A DNA stretch of 20,880 bases, taken from Bacteroidales bacterium UBA1680 (GTDB lineage Bacteria > Bacteroidota > Bacteroidia > Bacteroidales > UBA932). Below are positions 8,899 through 16,969 of the stretch, piece by piece. The notes beneath the pieces are model-generated. The model ran no database searches. It saw nothing but the letters and a program-made list of their open reading frames with translations, and was not told the DNA's origin. Each line of letters opens with the position of its first letter. The stretch's first letter is position 1. The translations under genes were made by a program, and so were the position numbers. The stretch is from contig DCKG01000033.1 of the NCBI GenBank assembly GCA_002320605.1, forward strand, positions 1-20,880. The letters are read 5' to 3'.

Positions 8899-10941
8899 TT
8901 ATTCCAAACCGCGGGCGCGGAGGAGGGCGCCGGGGTCTGGCTGGGCGCCACGGAAGCTCTCGTAGAGAACCATAGGCTCTTCGCTGCCACCCTTCTCAAG
9001 GAAGGTGCGACGGAACTTCATGTCGATCTCCGGATTGTACAAGCCTTGCTGCTGGAAATACTCGAATGCATCCTTGTCCAAGACTTCCGCCCAGAGATAG
9101 CCGTAGTAGCCTGCAGAATATCCGCTATTGAATATATGGTTGAAATAGGTAGTCCGGTAGCGAGGAATGATTTCCCCGATCAGACCCATGTCTTTGCAGA
9201 CCTTAGCCTCGAAATCCGCCACGTTCTTACCCTGATCGCCTTCACGAAGCTTTGAAAGCTCATCCTTGCCGAGCTCATGCCACTTCATGTCAAGAATGGA
9301 AGCCGCACAGAGTTCCGAAGTCATGAAACCCTGATTGAACTTGTGCGAATTATTGATCTTTGCAACCAGCGAATCAGGAATTACCTCGCCGGTTTTGTAA
9401 TTCTTAGCGTACAGATCCAGTATCTCCGGCTGGAAAGCCCAGTTCTCATTGAACTGCGAGAACGTCTCCACGAAATCGCGAGCCACGTTAGTTCCGCTCA
9501 CCGATGCATAGTGGCATTTCGTGAGGAGCCCGTGAAGGGCATGGCCGAACTCATGGAATGCTGTTTCGACCTCATCGATCGTGAACATTGCCGGAGTGGA
9601 ATCGGTAGGAGCCGTAAGATTACCAACATTGATTATGATTGGTCGCACGTCGTTGCCCTGAGCGTCCACATATTGCTCGCGGAAGTTTGTCATCCAAGCC
9701 CCACCTCTCTTAGTGGAACGAGGGAAGTAGTCGGTCATGAATATTCCTAAAAGGCTGCCGTCGGAATCCGTTACCTTGAAAGCCTCCGCAGCGGGATTGT
9801 ACACAGGCACCTCAGGAGCAGGCTCCACGTTGATTCCGTACACCTTGTGAGCGGCAGCGAATATTCCGTTACGCACGTTCTCCATTGTGAAATATGGTTT
9901 GGTCTGCTCTTCGTCCAAGGCATACTTCCTCTGGCGCACTTTCTCGGCATAGTAGAACCAGTCCCAAGGCTGAATCTTCGCCCCCGTTTCGACTTTGCCT
10001 GCCTTGATGTCCTCGTCCATTATCTGCTGCATGTCGTAGACTTCCTGCTTGGCCTTAGCCACGGATGGGCCAATAATTTTGTCCAGGAATGCATCCACGG
10101 TGGCAGGATCGTGAGCCATCTTGTTGTCCAGCTCGTATGCAGCGAATGTGTCAAAACCAAGCATATTGGCCTTCTCCGCCCGCAGATTCAATATTTCAAG
10201 GCAGAGAGCCTTGTTGTCATATTCATTGCCATTATTTCCCCTTGAAGAGTATGCCTTGAACATTTCCTCGCGGCGGCCTCTGTCCTCGCAGCTAGTCATC
10301 TCGGAAGTGTATGAGGAAACTGGTATTCCGAATTTGTCTTTGAACGCATTGTTTTCCGCAAGAAGGTTAGTGCCGAACTTCTGAGAAGCTGCCGCAAGTT
10401 TCTGGTTGATTTCCTTCAGGCGTGCCTGCGAAGCATCATCCAAATCAACACCGTTACGGGTAAACGACTGGTACAGTTTCTTGAGCACCATCTGCTGCTC
10501 CCTGGTGAGCTTGCTCTTGTCCCCATCGTAGACTGCCTTCACCCTATTGAAAAAGTCTTTGTTCATGGATATGTTGTCTTCGTGCTCGGTGATCAGTGCT
10601 GTAGCCTCTTCCACGACCTTGGTCATTTCATCGCTACCTTCTGTCTCATCCAAATTGAAAAGCACGGCAGAGACCTTGTCCAGCGTCTGCCCCGAGAGTT
10701 CGTAAGCGGCTACTGTGTTCTCGAAGGTAGGTGCCTCCGAATTGTTGATTATCGCGTCCAGCTCTTTATTCTGTTCTTCTATTCCCGTCTTGATTGCAGG
10801 AATGTAGTCGCTCAGCTGGATCTTATCGAACGGAGGAACGCCATAAGGGGTGTCCCACTGCTCCAGAAATGGATTTTTTGAAGTTTGAGTGCAGGCTGCC
10901 ATCATCATGATTGCTCCTATTGTTAAAATACTTTTTCTCAT
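8899..10941 (-). CDS. dcp: M3-family peptidyl-dipeptidase Dcp, lipoprotein
   Basis: This 680-residue zinc metallopeptidase removes dipeptides from peptide C-termini. Its length equals that of E. coli Dcp (about 680). The zinc site is visible: HEFGH (H463, E464, H467) and E492 in DFVETFSQF, the spacing expected of the M3 clan. The substrate-binding tyrosine segment FNSGYSAGYYGYLWAEV follows (about 604-620). Unlike the enterobacterial enzyme it begins with a lipoprotein signal (MRKSILTIGAIMMMAAC, Cys17), so it should act in the periplasm or on the surface. It stands alone: it converges with the sigma gene, and upstream is a 496-bp gap with the first 181-bp repeat. No link to the neighbouring glycan locus is evident. 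Oligopeptidase A-like specificity is the main alternative. Confidence 0.93.
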   Translation of the reverse strand: MRKSILTIGAIMMMAACTQTSKNPFLEQWDTPYGVPPFDKIQLSDYIPAIKTGIEEQNKELDAIINNSEAPTFENTVAAYELSGQTLDKVSAVLFNLDETEGSDEMTKVVEEATALITEHEDNISMNKDFFNRVKAVYDGDKSKLTREQQMVLKKLYQSFTRNGVDLDDASQARLKEINQKLAAASQKFGTNLLAENNAFKDKFGIPVSSYTSEMTSCEDRGRREEMFKAYSSRGNNGNEYDNKALCLEILNLRAEKANMLGFDTFAAYELDNKMAHDPATVDAFLDKIIGPSVAKAKQEVYDMQQIMDEDIKAGKVETGAKIQPWDWFYYAEKVRQRKYALDEEQTKPYFTMENVRNGIFAAAHKVYGINVEPAPEVPVYNPAAEAFKVTDSDGSLLGIFMTDYFPRSTKRGGAWMTNFREQYVDAQGNDVRPIIINVGNLTAPTDSTPAMFTIDEVETAFHEFGHALHGLLTKCHYASVSGTNVARDFVETFSQFNENWAFQPEILDLYAKNYKTGEVIPDSLVAKINNSHKFNQGFMTSELCAASILDMKWHELGKDELSKLREGDQGKNVADFEAKVCKDMGLIGEIIPRYRTTYFNHIFNSGYSAGYYGYLWAEVLDKDAFEYFQQQGLYNPEIDMKFRRTFLEKGGSEEPMVLYESFRGAQPDPGALLRARGLE

Positions 10942-11437
10942 AAAGCAAAAAACTTTGTTTTCGCTAATATATTAATTAAAATCGTTAGAATAAAGAGGAA
11001 TGTTAATATTTTGAATCTGCTAACCAAGCTCATCTTCATGACGCGACGACGTTTTCAAATAGTTTCTGAAACCAACTGTAGTATTATCTTGCAGGCCAGT
11101 TCAGACTGTCCTTAGCGGATTAGTTCATGATGGTTCTGCAGGTCACAACCAAACCACATACGATTGCCTCTTTGCAGGTCACTCGGGAGAGCATACGGCT
11201 TACATGAGTATGTAGTGGAGGATGACCGATTTTTGCCAGCCTCAATTGGCAGCCAAAAGTCAGAGTATCTCCAACTCAGGCCACTCAGATGCATTTCGCC
11301 TCCCGAGTGATTTGCAAAGCATGCCACAACAGCACACCATGACTGCCCTCGGAATTGCGGCGAACGCAAGCATGATAGCCCTTCGCAACGGAGCCACAAA
11401 GCACTCAACAACTGACATATATCCTGCATAAACGAAG
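10942..11437. other. 496-bp gene-free stretch between dcp and the transposase
   Basis: The first part (10942-11136) is AT-rich next to dcp and should carry the dcp promoter, but I find no clear TTTG/TAnnTTTG pair. It also contains the small palindrome GTTTCTGAAAC (11062-11072). The middle is repeat copy 1 (11137-11317). The rest, up to the transposase stop at 11438, shows no credible gene. A short open frame on either strand here reads through the repeat and is judged non-coding. Confidence 0.7.
11137..11317. repeat. 181-bp structured repeat, copy 1 (downstream of the transposase)
   Basis: This block is repeated in the same orientation at 12610-12790 with equal length and, by hand count, 13 mismatches (about 93% identity). 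It has internal inverted arms: CTTTGCAGGTCACTCGGGAG (11170-11189) against 11300-11319, with two mismatches. Between them lie smaller stems: TACAT-GAGT-ATGTA near 11201-11214, and TGCCA/TGGCA around 11235-11252. Eight of the 13 differences between the copies fall in 11190-11210. With copy 2 it brackets the HUH transposase gene. Confidence 0.85.
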
Positions 11438-12367
11438 CTAGATAATCTGCTTCAATATATTCCTATCAACCAAAGTGACACGACTCAGGACGGAAACCGA
11501 GTAAGTTCGCCTATTCTGCCACAGTCCCTTGGCAATGAATATTCTTTCTTCCGGGCTCGCTTCAGCTATGCCCCTGCGTTTATACAACCTGACAGCCATT
11601 TCGTTTGCCTCCCTCTTGAGCTCGGTCTCGCTGAACCTGTCCACGACGGAACGATTGCATTCTCCGTCGAGCATGCACTCCAGATCCCTCTTCTGATGCA
11701 TGAAAGCAACGAAAACCTTCGGAGAACCGAACTCCTGTTCGACCCTTTTCCAGTCCATGTAGCAATGAGGAAGCAACATCCCTTTTTCATTCACTCGCCA
11801 TTCGCATGGAAGAACTACGTCTGTATGAAACATCTTCCTTATTGCGCATTTTGGGAAAACATTTAAAGGCCTTCCGACCTTTCCCAATGCGTCATGATCT
11901 GCAAAATAAATGTCTCCCGGACCCCACTCGTACATCCACGGCAATCCTCTGTACCCCGCTACCAAAGCATTTCTATAAACGTACATGAACTTGTTCTTCA
12001 GGTCAGTCACGTCTTTCACGGGATCCAACGAAATCTCCAGATTTCCCGTTGCGTACACTCTATTGCCTTTTCTGTTCAAGAATATCTTCAGCCTCACAAG
12101 CAAGTCACTGACAAAACGAGCACATGAGCGTACAGCACCACTAGCAATCAAATGGAAATGGGTGTCCATCACCTGACTTACCAATATTCTTATGCCATGG
12201 GAAAAGGACATTATTGCCAAAGTGTTCATCATGAATATGCTCTCCGATTCAGAAGAAAACAGCGAATTCATCAGCGTTCCATTGGAATAGATGTGGAAGC
12301 AGTCATTGACTGCCTGAGGTTGGTAAAAGTCCTTCATAGCACTTCGATTTTTATTTTGATGATGCAA
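11438..12367 (-). CDS. stand-alone HUH (IS200-like/RAYT-type) transposase
   Basis: This is a 309-residue protein; residue 11 (ATG at 12335-12337, MKDFYQPQ) is an alternative start. The HUH motif is H70-F71-H72 in MDTHFHLIASG, the usual form of the Y1 transposase metal site. The segment FMYVYRNALVAG lines up with the RYVxxNPVRAG motif of REP-associated transposases, making Y129 the likely catalytic tyrosine. The C-terminal third (about 205-309) is basic and ends in a helix-turn-helix-like stretch (GIAEASPEERIFIAKGL), extending beyond the small IS200 enzymes. No accessory tnpB-like gene is present. The gene lies between two direct copies of a structured 181-bp repeat, with hairpins and short direct repeats upstream. 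Such enzymes cut and rejoin single-stranded DNA at hairpins. The frame is intact. Confidence 0.85.
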   Translation of the reverse strand: MHHQNKNRSAMKDFYQPQAVNDCFHIYSNGTLMNSLFSSESESIFMMNTLAIMSFSHGIRILVSQVMDTHFHLIASGAVRSCARFVSDLLVRLKIFLNRKGNRVYATGNLEISLDPVKDVTDLKNKFMYVYRNALVAGYRGLPWMYEWGPGDIYFADHDALGKVGRPLNVFPKCAIRKMFHTDVVLPCEWRVNEKGMLLPHCYMDWKRVEQEFGSPKVFVAFMHQKRDLECMLDGECNRSVVDRFSETELKREANEMAVRLYKRRGIAEASPEERIFIAKGLWQNRRTYSVSVLSRVTLVDRNILKQII

Positions 12368-12421
12368 TAAGTCCCAGTGTCTAGGGACTTTCGCTAAGTT
12401 AGCAATAAATGAATATGTTTC

Positions 12422-12468
12422 ATCGGCTTTCGGTAAATATTTTTATGATTTTCTATCACCGAAACGAT
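12422..12468. repeat. bulged hairpin upstream of the transposase
   Basis: ATCG (12422-12425), a two-base bulge GC, and TTTCGGT (12428-12434) pair with ACCGAAA (12458-12464) and CGAT (12465-12468). That is an 11-bp stem with a bulge and a 23-nt AT-rich loop. Bulged stems are typical of REP and IS200/IS605 recognition hairpins, and this one starts about 55 bp upstream of the transposase start codon. Confidence 0.55.
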
Positions 12469-12563
12469 CATGTAGTTCGTGACAGCATCTTCCCTAGGCG
12501 GCGCGAGACGATGCGACGCGACACCGACATATGTGCTCATGAAGTTCGTGACAACATCTTCCC
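12469..12563. repeat. pair of 26-bp direct repeats
   Basis: The segments at 12469-12494 and 12538-12563 both follow the pattern CATGnAGTTCGTGACAnCAT and then CTTCCC. They differ at only two of 26 positions and start 69 bp apart. Between them is a GC-rich stretch with repeated GACG/GCGACGCG motifs. The first copy begins immediately after the bulged hairpin. Confidence 0.7.
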
Positions 12564-12609
12564 CTTCAGGCCGTCTTTCCCGATAGGTATGTCAGCCAAA
12601 CCTAGCTCT

Positions 12610-12790
12610 TGCAGGTCACAACCAAACCACATACAACTGTCTCTTTGCAGGTCACTCGGGAGTGGATGTTGCTTACATGGCAATGTAGTGAAGGATGACC
12701 GATTTTTGCCAGCCTCAATTGGCAGCCAAAAGTCAGAGTATCTCCAACTCAGGCCACTCAGGTGCATTTCGCCTCCCGAGTGATTTGCAA
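12610..12790. repeat. 181-bp structured repeat, copy 2 (upstream of the transposase)
   Basis: This is the same element as 11137-11317, offset by exactly 1473 bp with no indels. Inverted arms lie at 12643-12662 and 12773-12792 (three mismatches here). The central stem TACAT/ATGTA is kept but its four-base loop is GGCA instead of GAGT. The preceding eight bases also differ strongly from copy 1. Confidence 0.85.
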
Positions 12791-12853
12791 GGGTGGCTTT
12801 GCAACGGGACAGCCTTCGACCCCATGGCCGGGAATCTAGACACGTTTATCCCA

Positions 12854-12920
12854 GTCATTCCGGACTTGATCCGGAATCTAGGTTTGCGAATAGCAGATCC
12901 TGAATCAAGTTCAGGATGAC
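12854..12920. repeat. REP/BIME-like pair of inverted palindromes
   Basis: The 26-bp segment at 12854-12879 begins GTCATTCCGGACTTGAT. It is an imperfect inverted copy of 12895-12920, which ends TCAAGTTCAGGATGAC. Each half is itself a palindrome: TTCCGGA/TCCGGAA around CTTGA, and TCCTGAA/TTCAGGA around TCAAG. A 15-bp spacer separates them. Similar GTCATTCCGGACTTGATCCGG palindromes are, to my knowledge, widespread extragenic repeats in bacteria. Confidence 0.75.
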
Positions 12921-12925
12921 AGGAG

Positions 12926-13020
12926 GGGTCATTCTGGGTGACAACGTGGGTCATTCTGGGTGACAACGTGGGGCATTCCGGGTGACAACGTGGGGCGTTC
13001 TGGGTGACGGCGTGGGGCGT
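12926..13020. repeat. 22-bp tandem repeat array, about 4.3 units
   Basis: Four full units lie at 12926-12947, 12948-12969, 12970-12991 and 12992-13013, and a partial fifth begins at 13014. The core is TCATTCTGGGTGACAACGT after a G run. Units 1 and 2 are identical; units 3 and 4 diverge stepwise (CATTCC, then CGTTC and GGCGT). The GTCA...TGAC core resembles the ends of the palindrome pair just to the left. The array stops 11 bp before the stop codon of the DUF5689 gene. Confidence 0.85.
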
Positions 13021-13031
13021 TCTGGATGTGT

Positions 13032-14033
13032 TTAGCGGTGTTTCTCGACTCCTGAGAGGTCGAGGAGGGTGAGCTGCTGGCTGCCATTGTAGATGGTGAG
13101 GATGCCGGTGAGATTCACTTTGGCAGTGCCATCCAGAATGTCGGAATCGATCTCGGTGTCGGAGAACTTTGAATAGCCGCTGGTGCGGACCTGAACAGAG
13201 GTGCCGCCCATCTTGAAATACTGGCTCACGGAATACGCAGATGCCGTGACGGCTCCCTCCTTGCGCAATTGAGCGACGGTCTTCGTCCCGTCACCGAGCG
13301 TCGCAGCATCCCAGATGCCCGAATTCAGGTATGCAGCAAATTTTTTGGCAGACATCGCCCATGTGGTCACTCCCCAAGTCTTGTTGTCCGACAGGAAAAC
13401 CCTGTTCGACTGAGCTTTGGTGTCCCCATTCGGATTAGGATACCACAGGCAGAAAATCTGTTTGTCATATTGCAAATTTTTGACAGTCACGTATTTGCCA
13501 TAATTAGCAGGATCTTTCAGCCCAGCCTCGTCTAACTCCACGGGAGCCAGAGGTTCAGCCTTCGCACCTTTGAACACATGGGCAGCGATGAGGCTCTTGA
13601 CATCCATGTAGGCAGTCTCGTAACTGCCGGTAGGATCCTCGACCCCGAGCTGAAGCATTCCACCATAATTGCCGAGCGTCAAGCCTTCGCACTTGACGGA
13701 GACCAGCTGGCCAACCTTATATTCATCATAAAGGCTGGAAAGCCCGATTTTCACCTCGATGCCGCCAGTGTTGTCCTGAATATAGAGCGAGCGGTAAATA
13801 TTCCCCGATTTGTCCGAAGATGTCACTTGTCCCTCGATCACCACATTGGCTTCGATGTGAAGAGGAGAACCCTTGTACATTGCCTTCAGCTGGGCAATGG
13901 TAGTGTTGGATGTCATCGTGACGAGAGCCTCGTCATCAGGGTCATCATAGCCACCTAACACAGGCTCCCACTCATCGCAGGAAACTGCGGAGAAGCCAAG
14001 GACTATCAATAGCGAATATATTATCTTCTTCAT
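13032..14033 (-). CDS. DUF5689-domain (OB-fold-like) lipoprotein
   Basis: This 333-residue lipoprotein starts at the ATG at 14031-14033 (MKKIIYSLLIVLGFSAVSC, Cys19). The open frame extends two codons further, but only to a TTG. The mature protein matches the DUF5689 pattern: TIAQLKAMYKGSPLHIEANVVIEGQVTSSDKSGNIYRSLYIQDNTGGIEVKI (about 47-97), then VGQLVSVKCEGLTLGNYGGMLQLG (about 107-130), an OB-fold-like barrel of the nucleic-acid-binding type. A second, weaker strand set follows to the end (VNLTGILTIYNGSQQLTLLDLSGV). It is the last gene of the operon, 13 bp after the TonB-dependent receptor, which suggests a SusD-like surface partner for that receptor. Ligand binding is inferred from the fold and neighbours only. 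Confidence 0.85.
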   Translation of the reverse strand: MKKIIYSLLIVLGFSAVSCDEWEPVLGGYDDPDDEALVTMTSNTTIAQLKAMYKGSPLHIEANVVIEGQVTSSDKSGNIYRSLYIQDNTGGIEVKIGLSSLYDEYKVGQLVSVKCEGLTLGNYGGMLQLGVEDPTGSYETAYMDVKSLIAAHVFKGAKAEPLAPVELDEAGLKDPANYGKYVTVKNLQYDKQIFCLWYPNPNGDTKAQSNRVFLSDNKTWGVTTWAMSAKKFAAYLNSGIWDAATLGDGTKTVAQLRKEGAVTASAYSVSQYFKMGGTSVQVRTSGYSKFSDTEIDSDILDGTAKVNLTGILTIYNGSQQLTLLDLSGVEKHR

Positions 14034-14046
14034 ATTCAATTAATAT

Positions 14047-16965
14047 CTAGAATTTGAAATAGAGGTTCAGCATGTAGTTGAATCCCGGCATGTAAAAATA
14101 CTTAGAGTCGAACTTATAATAGCGTTCCTTGCTCACGGTGTTGTCCACCATGCGGGTTTGTTCGAAGCCTCCGGTCTTTATATTCTTATTGTTCAGCACA
14201 TTACGTGCGTTCAAGTTGAAGCCTATCTGGTATTTCCTGTGAATATACCAAGACTTGCCGACGCTGATGTTGACTAGCCATGCGTCATTGAACTTCTCTT
14301 GAGAAGCCAGGTCCATGATTTCCGCCGGAGTGACTATTCTGTCCGGACCGGCAGTGGCGAAGTCAGTCTTGGAAAGAGGACTCATGTCCAGGTAGCTGCG
14401 CCCGAAATACTCGACATCTGCGTCTATGAACCAGTAATTCTTGAAATACGACAGTCCCAGGCTGGCAGCAGTCTGAGGCGTACTAGGCACGTAATGTTTC
14501 TGCGAGCCGTTCTGGACAGAAGAGTAAGTGCCATCCGCATTGCGGTCGAACTTCGGATTGCTCTTCCAGTAAGGGACGAGCAGATTGTCATAGACCACAG
14601 TCGCGCTGTTGTCTATCGTAGCGGTCAGGCGCGGATTAGATGTGTAGACATATTCACCTGCAGTGAAAGCCCCGACAACAGAAAGGCCGGTCAGAGGAGT
14701 AGGCACCTCGAAGCCCAGCTCCATTCCTAAGTGCCTCTCGTCGATGCCGCTCAAAGCGAAATTGCCGAACGAGTTGTTCAAGTCGTAGTAAACGCTCATC
14801 ACGTCCGTCTGGTCTTTGAGCGTCGTGTAGAAACCGGTTATTCGGAAGCTATAGCCATTTGCCGCATACATGTAGTTCAGGTCACCGGAAAATGCCTTGA
14901 CATTAGTAAGATCATTCATGAGTGTGTTGCGAGTTCTAGGCGCCACGAAAGCTTTGTCGAAATATGGAGCCTCGGAGGAATAGCTTATGTTCCCGGAAAC
15001 TCTGTGCCCTCCGGTGAAGTTGTAGGCAAGATTCAGTTTCCCCGAATATGTCAGGAAACTGGACTTTTTGGAATCCCCCTTGGAAGTAATCGGTTTTCCT
15101 TCTGAATCGTAAGTAGTTATGACTTTCCCTCCATATGAAATCGGCTGCCCGTTGTCATCCAGTCCCGGAAACAGCCCTTTGCGCATCAAGCCTTCCCTCC
15201 AGAACTTCGTGCCACCGAGCCTGCCGCCCAGAGTCGCCTCCAAGCCTCCGAAAGTGTATTTCCCGCTAGCCCATACATCGCCTTTGAATATGTGAGCGTA
15301 GTAGTCATAGCCATATTTGTCGCCCTTTTTCACTTTCCGGGCCTCTCCGTGCTCGAAGAAATAGTCCAGGTCATTCTGAATGGCCGCATCCGATGAAGAG
15401 AAATCCCTTTCAGCGTACTGGTCGATATTCACGAAATAGTCGCCTCCGAGCAGGTCATTGACTGATTTATAATATTCAGTCCTGTTGATTTTGCCATCGA
15501 TGCCTGCGCTGAGGAGCCAATTGAGCGACGGCCTCCAGCTCAGGCTACCCGCAAGGTTCAAGTCATTCTGGTCGGCATGGCGCTCTTCAAGAATATATTT
15601 TGAGCGATTGCCATCAGCAGTGGCATTGTTACGATTCACGTTGTAGAGACGGTCCCAATTGACATGGGCGATATTGTCGTAATTGTTTTCCCAAGCTTCT
15701 CTTGCCCAGGCAGCCTTGGAAGGATTCAGGCGGTTATAGTCCGCATTCTCCATGTAGAAATAGCTCGGCAGGTTGCGGTAATAGTCCGGGCGAGGATCCT
15801 GAGCGTTGTACCAGTCGAAGGCCGTGTAGCCGTTCTTGCCGCCTCGATACAAAAGCGTCGCTGAAGCGGACAATTTGCGAGAAGGCGTGAAATCATATTT
15901 CAGGAATGCAATCGGCTCGAAGGTGATTCTGTTCCTGGAGTTGCGGACTTTGCCGTCCTGGTAGCCCCAGTTGGAATTGTACATGTTGTCGCCCATCAGG
16001 TCGTAGACCTCCTGAGTGGAAGCATTCTGCGCTCCGCGCCTGCCTGGGGCGGCGAAAGCCACGAGAGAGAGCCTGTGGACATCGTTCCAATTTTTCTCCA
16101 CCCCAGCGTAGAAAGCGAATGAACGGTAATATACTCCGTTGATCCAGTCATTTCCTCCCAGGCGAGCGGAAGCGCTGAAAGCGTAGGACCAGCCTTTATC
16201 GTTCTCTGGCTGAGCATATGTGCCCATGATTCGCAGCCTGTACAATGCGCTGTTGGTCAGCACGCTGAACCTAGTGCCAGGGCGAACCTTCGACGGGGTG
16301 CCATAAATATTCACCAGCCCATTGTAGCCGCCGATGCCATATTCAGAAATCTCAGAGCCTATTACTGTCGCCTTGTCCCTCATCACCTCATTCAGACCGC
16401 TCCATAATGAATACGGCGAATAACCTGTAAGCGCATCATTCATCTTCACGCCGGCCAAGTATACGTCCTGAGACTCGCTCAGGTAGCCACGAGCCTTGAA
16501 ACGGATTGCACTGAAGTTGTAAGAGGCCAGGTTGTTGAACACGTCGTTCTGGTCGTACAGAATCGTAGGAGTGTCCTCGTAGCCAAGGCCGTCCAAGTCG
16601 AATTCTCCGAAGCTGGCATCGTCCACCTCTGTCGTGACCTGGACAGGAAGCAGAGAGAGGCTGAACATGTTCTTGACATAACCGTCATTTACGGTCACGT
16701 TAACAGTATTCGTGATGAAACCGTTGGCATCAATGACCAAATCGTAAATGCCATCCTCCAAGCCTGAAAGCTGGAAATTGCCCTGAGCATCCGCAGTGAC
16801 TTTCCCGATTTCCGTCGCTCCGGACATTAGCCTGAGCGTAGCGCCGGAAACAGGAACCCTGTCCGTCCTGTTGATGACGGTGCCCTTTACTCCTCCCGTC
16901 GGAGTTTGAGCTGCCAGGGAAAGCGCAGCTAGGGCGGAAAAAACTGATATCAATAATTTTCTCAT
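14047..16965 (-). CDS. TonB-dependent receptor with N-terminal carboxypeptidase-regulatory-like domain
   Basis: This 972-residue outer-membrane transporter has a type I signal peptide (MRKLLISVFSALAALSLAAQ), a CarboxypepD_reg-like domain (about 25-105, GVKGTVINRTDRVPVSGATLRL through DGIYDLVIDANGF), a plug (about 130-225, TPTILYDQNDVFNNLASYNFSAIRFKARG, then GGYNGLVNIYG) and a beta-barrel ending in NLYFKF with terminal Phe. It lacks the STN domain and the VVVGYG SusC signature, so it is not a classical SusC and should not signal to a FecR. It sits 4 bp after the EEP nuclease gene and 13 bp before the DUF5689 lipoprotein gene. The context suggests import of nucleic acid fragments, which is inferred. 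Confidence 0.9.
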   Translation of the reverse strand: MRKLLISVFSALAALSLAAQTPTGGVKGTVINRTDRVPVSGATLRLMSGATEIGKVTADAQGNFQLSGLEDGIYDLVIDANGFITNTVNVTVNDGYVKNMFSLSLLPVQVTTEVDDASFGEFDLDGLGYEDTPTILYDQNDVFNNLASYNFSAIRFKARGYLSESQDVYLAGVKMNDALTGYSPYSLWSGLNEVMRDKATVIGSEISEYGIGGYNGLVNIYGTPSKVRPGTRFSVLTNSALYRLRIMGTYAQPENDKGWSYAFSASARLGGNDWINGVYYRSFAFYAGVEKNWNDVHRLSLVAFAAPGRRGAQNASTQEVYDLMGDNMYNSNWGYQDGKVRNSRNRITFEPIAFLKYDFTPSRKLSASATLLYRGGKNGYTAFDWYNAQDPRPDYYRNLPSYFYMENADYNRLNPSKAAWAREAWENNYDNIAHVNWDRLYNVNRNNATADGNRSKYILEERHADQNDLNLAGSLSWRPSLNWLLSAGIDGKINRTEYYKSVNDLLGGDYFVNIDQYAERDFSSSDAAIQNDLDYFFEHGEARKVKKGDKYGYDYYAHIFKGDVWASGKYTFGGLEATLGGRLGGTKFWREGLMRKGLFPGLDDNGQPISYGGKVITTYDSEGKPITSKGDSKKSSFLTYSGKLNLAYNFTGGHRVSGNISYSSEAPYFDKAFVAPRTRNTLMNDLTNVKAFSGDLNYMYAANGYSFRITGFYTTLKDQTDVMSVYYDLNNSFGNFALSGIDERHLGMELGFEVPTPLTGLSVVGAFTAGEYVYTSNPRLTATIDNSATVVYDNLLVPYWKSNPKFDRNADGTYSSVQNGSQKHYVPSTPQTAASLGLSYFKNYWFIDADVEYFGRSYLDMSPLSKTDFATAGPDRIVTPAEIMDLASQEKFNDAWLVNISVGKSWYIHRKYQIGFNLNARNVLNNKNIKTGGFEQTRMVDNTVSKERYYKFDSKYFYMPGFNYMLNLYFKF

Positions 16966-16969
16966 CGCT

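Larger units (their letters stand above)
12368..13031. other. 664-bp gene-free, repeat-dense stretch
   Basis: No credible gene is seen. In order it holds a bulged hairpin (12422-12468), two 26-bp direct repeats (12469-12494 and 12538-12563), repeat copy 2 (12610-12790), a GC-rich spacer (12791-12853), a pair of inverted palindromes (12854-12920) and a 22-bp tandem array (12926-13020). The promoter of the transposase must lie in the left part or inside copy 2. The right part is the 3' flank of the DUF5689 operon. Confidence 0.75.

Noticed and set aside
11112..12767. Minus-strand open frames across both 181-bp repeats that translate to a shared peptide (MHLSGLSWRYSDFWLPIEAG)
   Set aside because: The two translations agree only where the DNA is identical. 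Almost every DNA difference changes the amino acid (for example GNR against DSC), so there is no sign of selection on a protein. There is no start signal or partner gene.
12926..13020. Short regular repeats that might be a CRISPR array
   Set aside because: The 22-bp units are directly adjacent with no spacers, and no cas genes are nearby. It is a plain tandem repeat.
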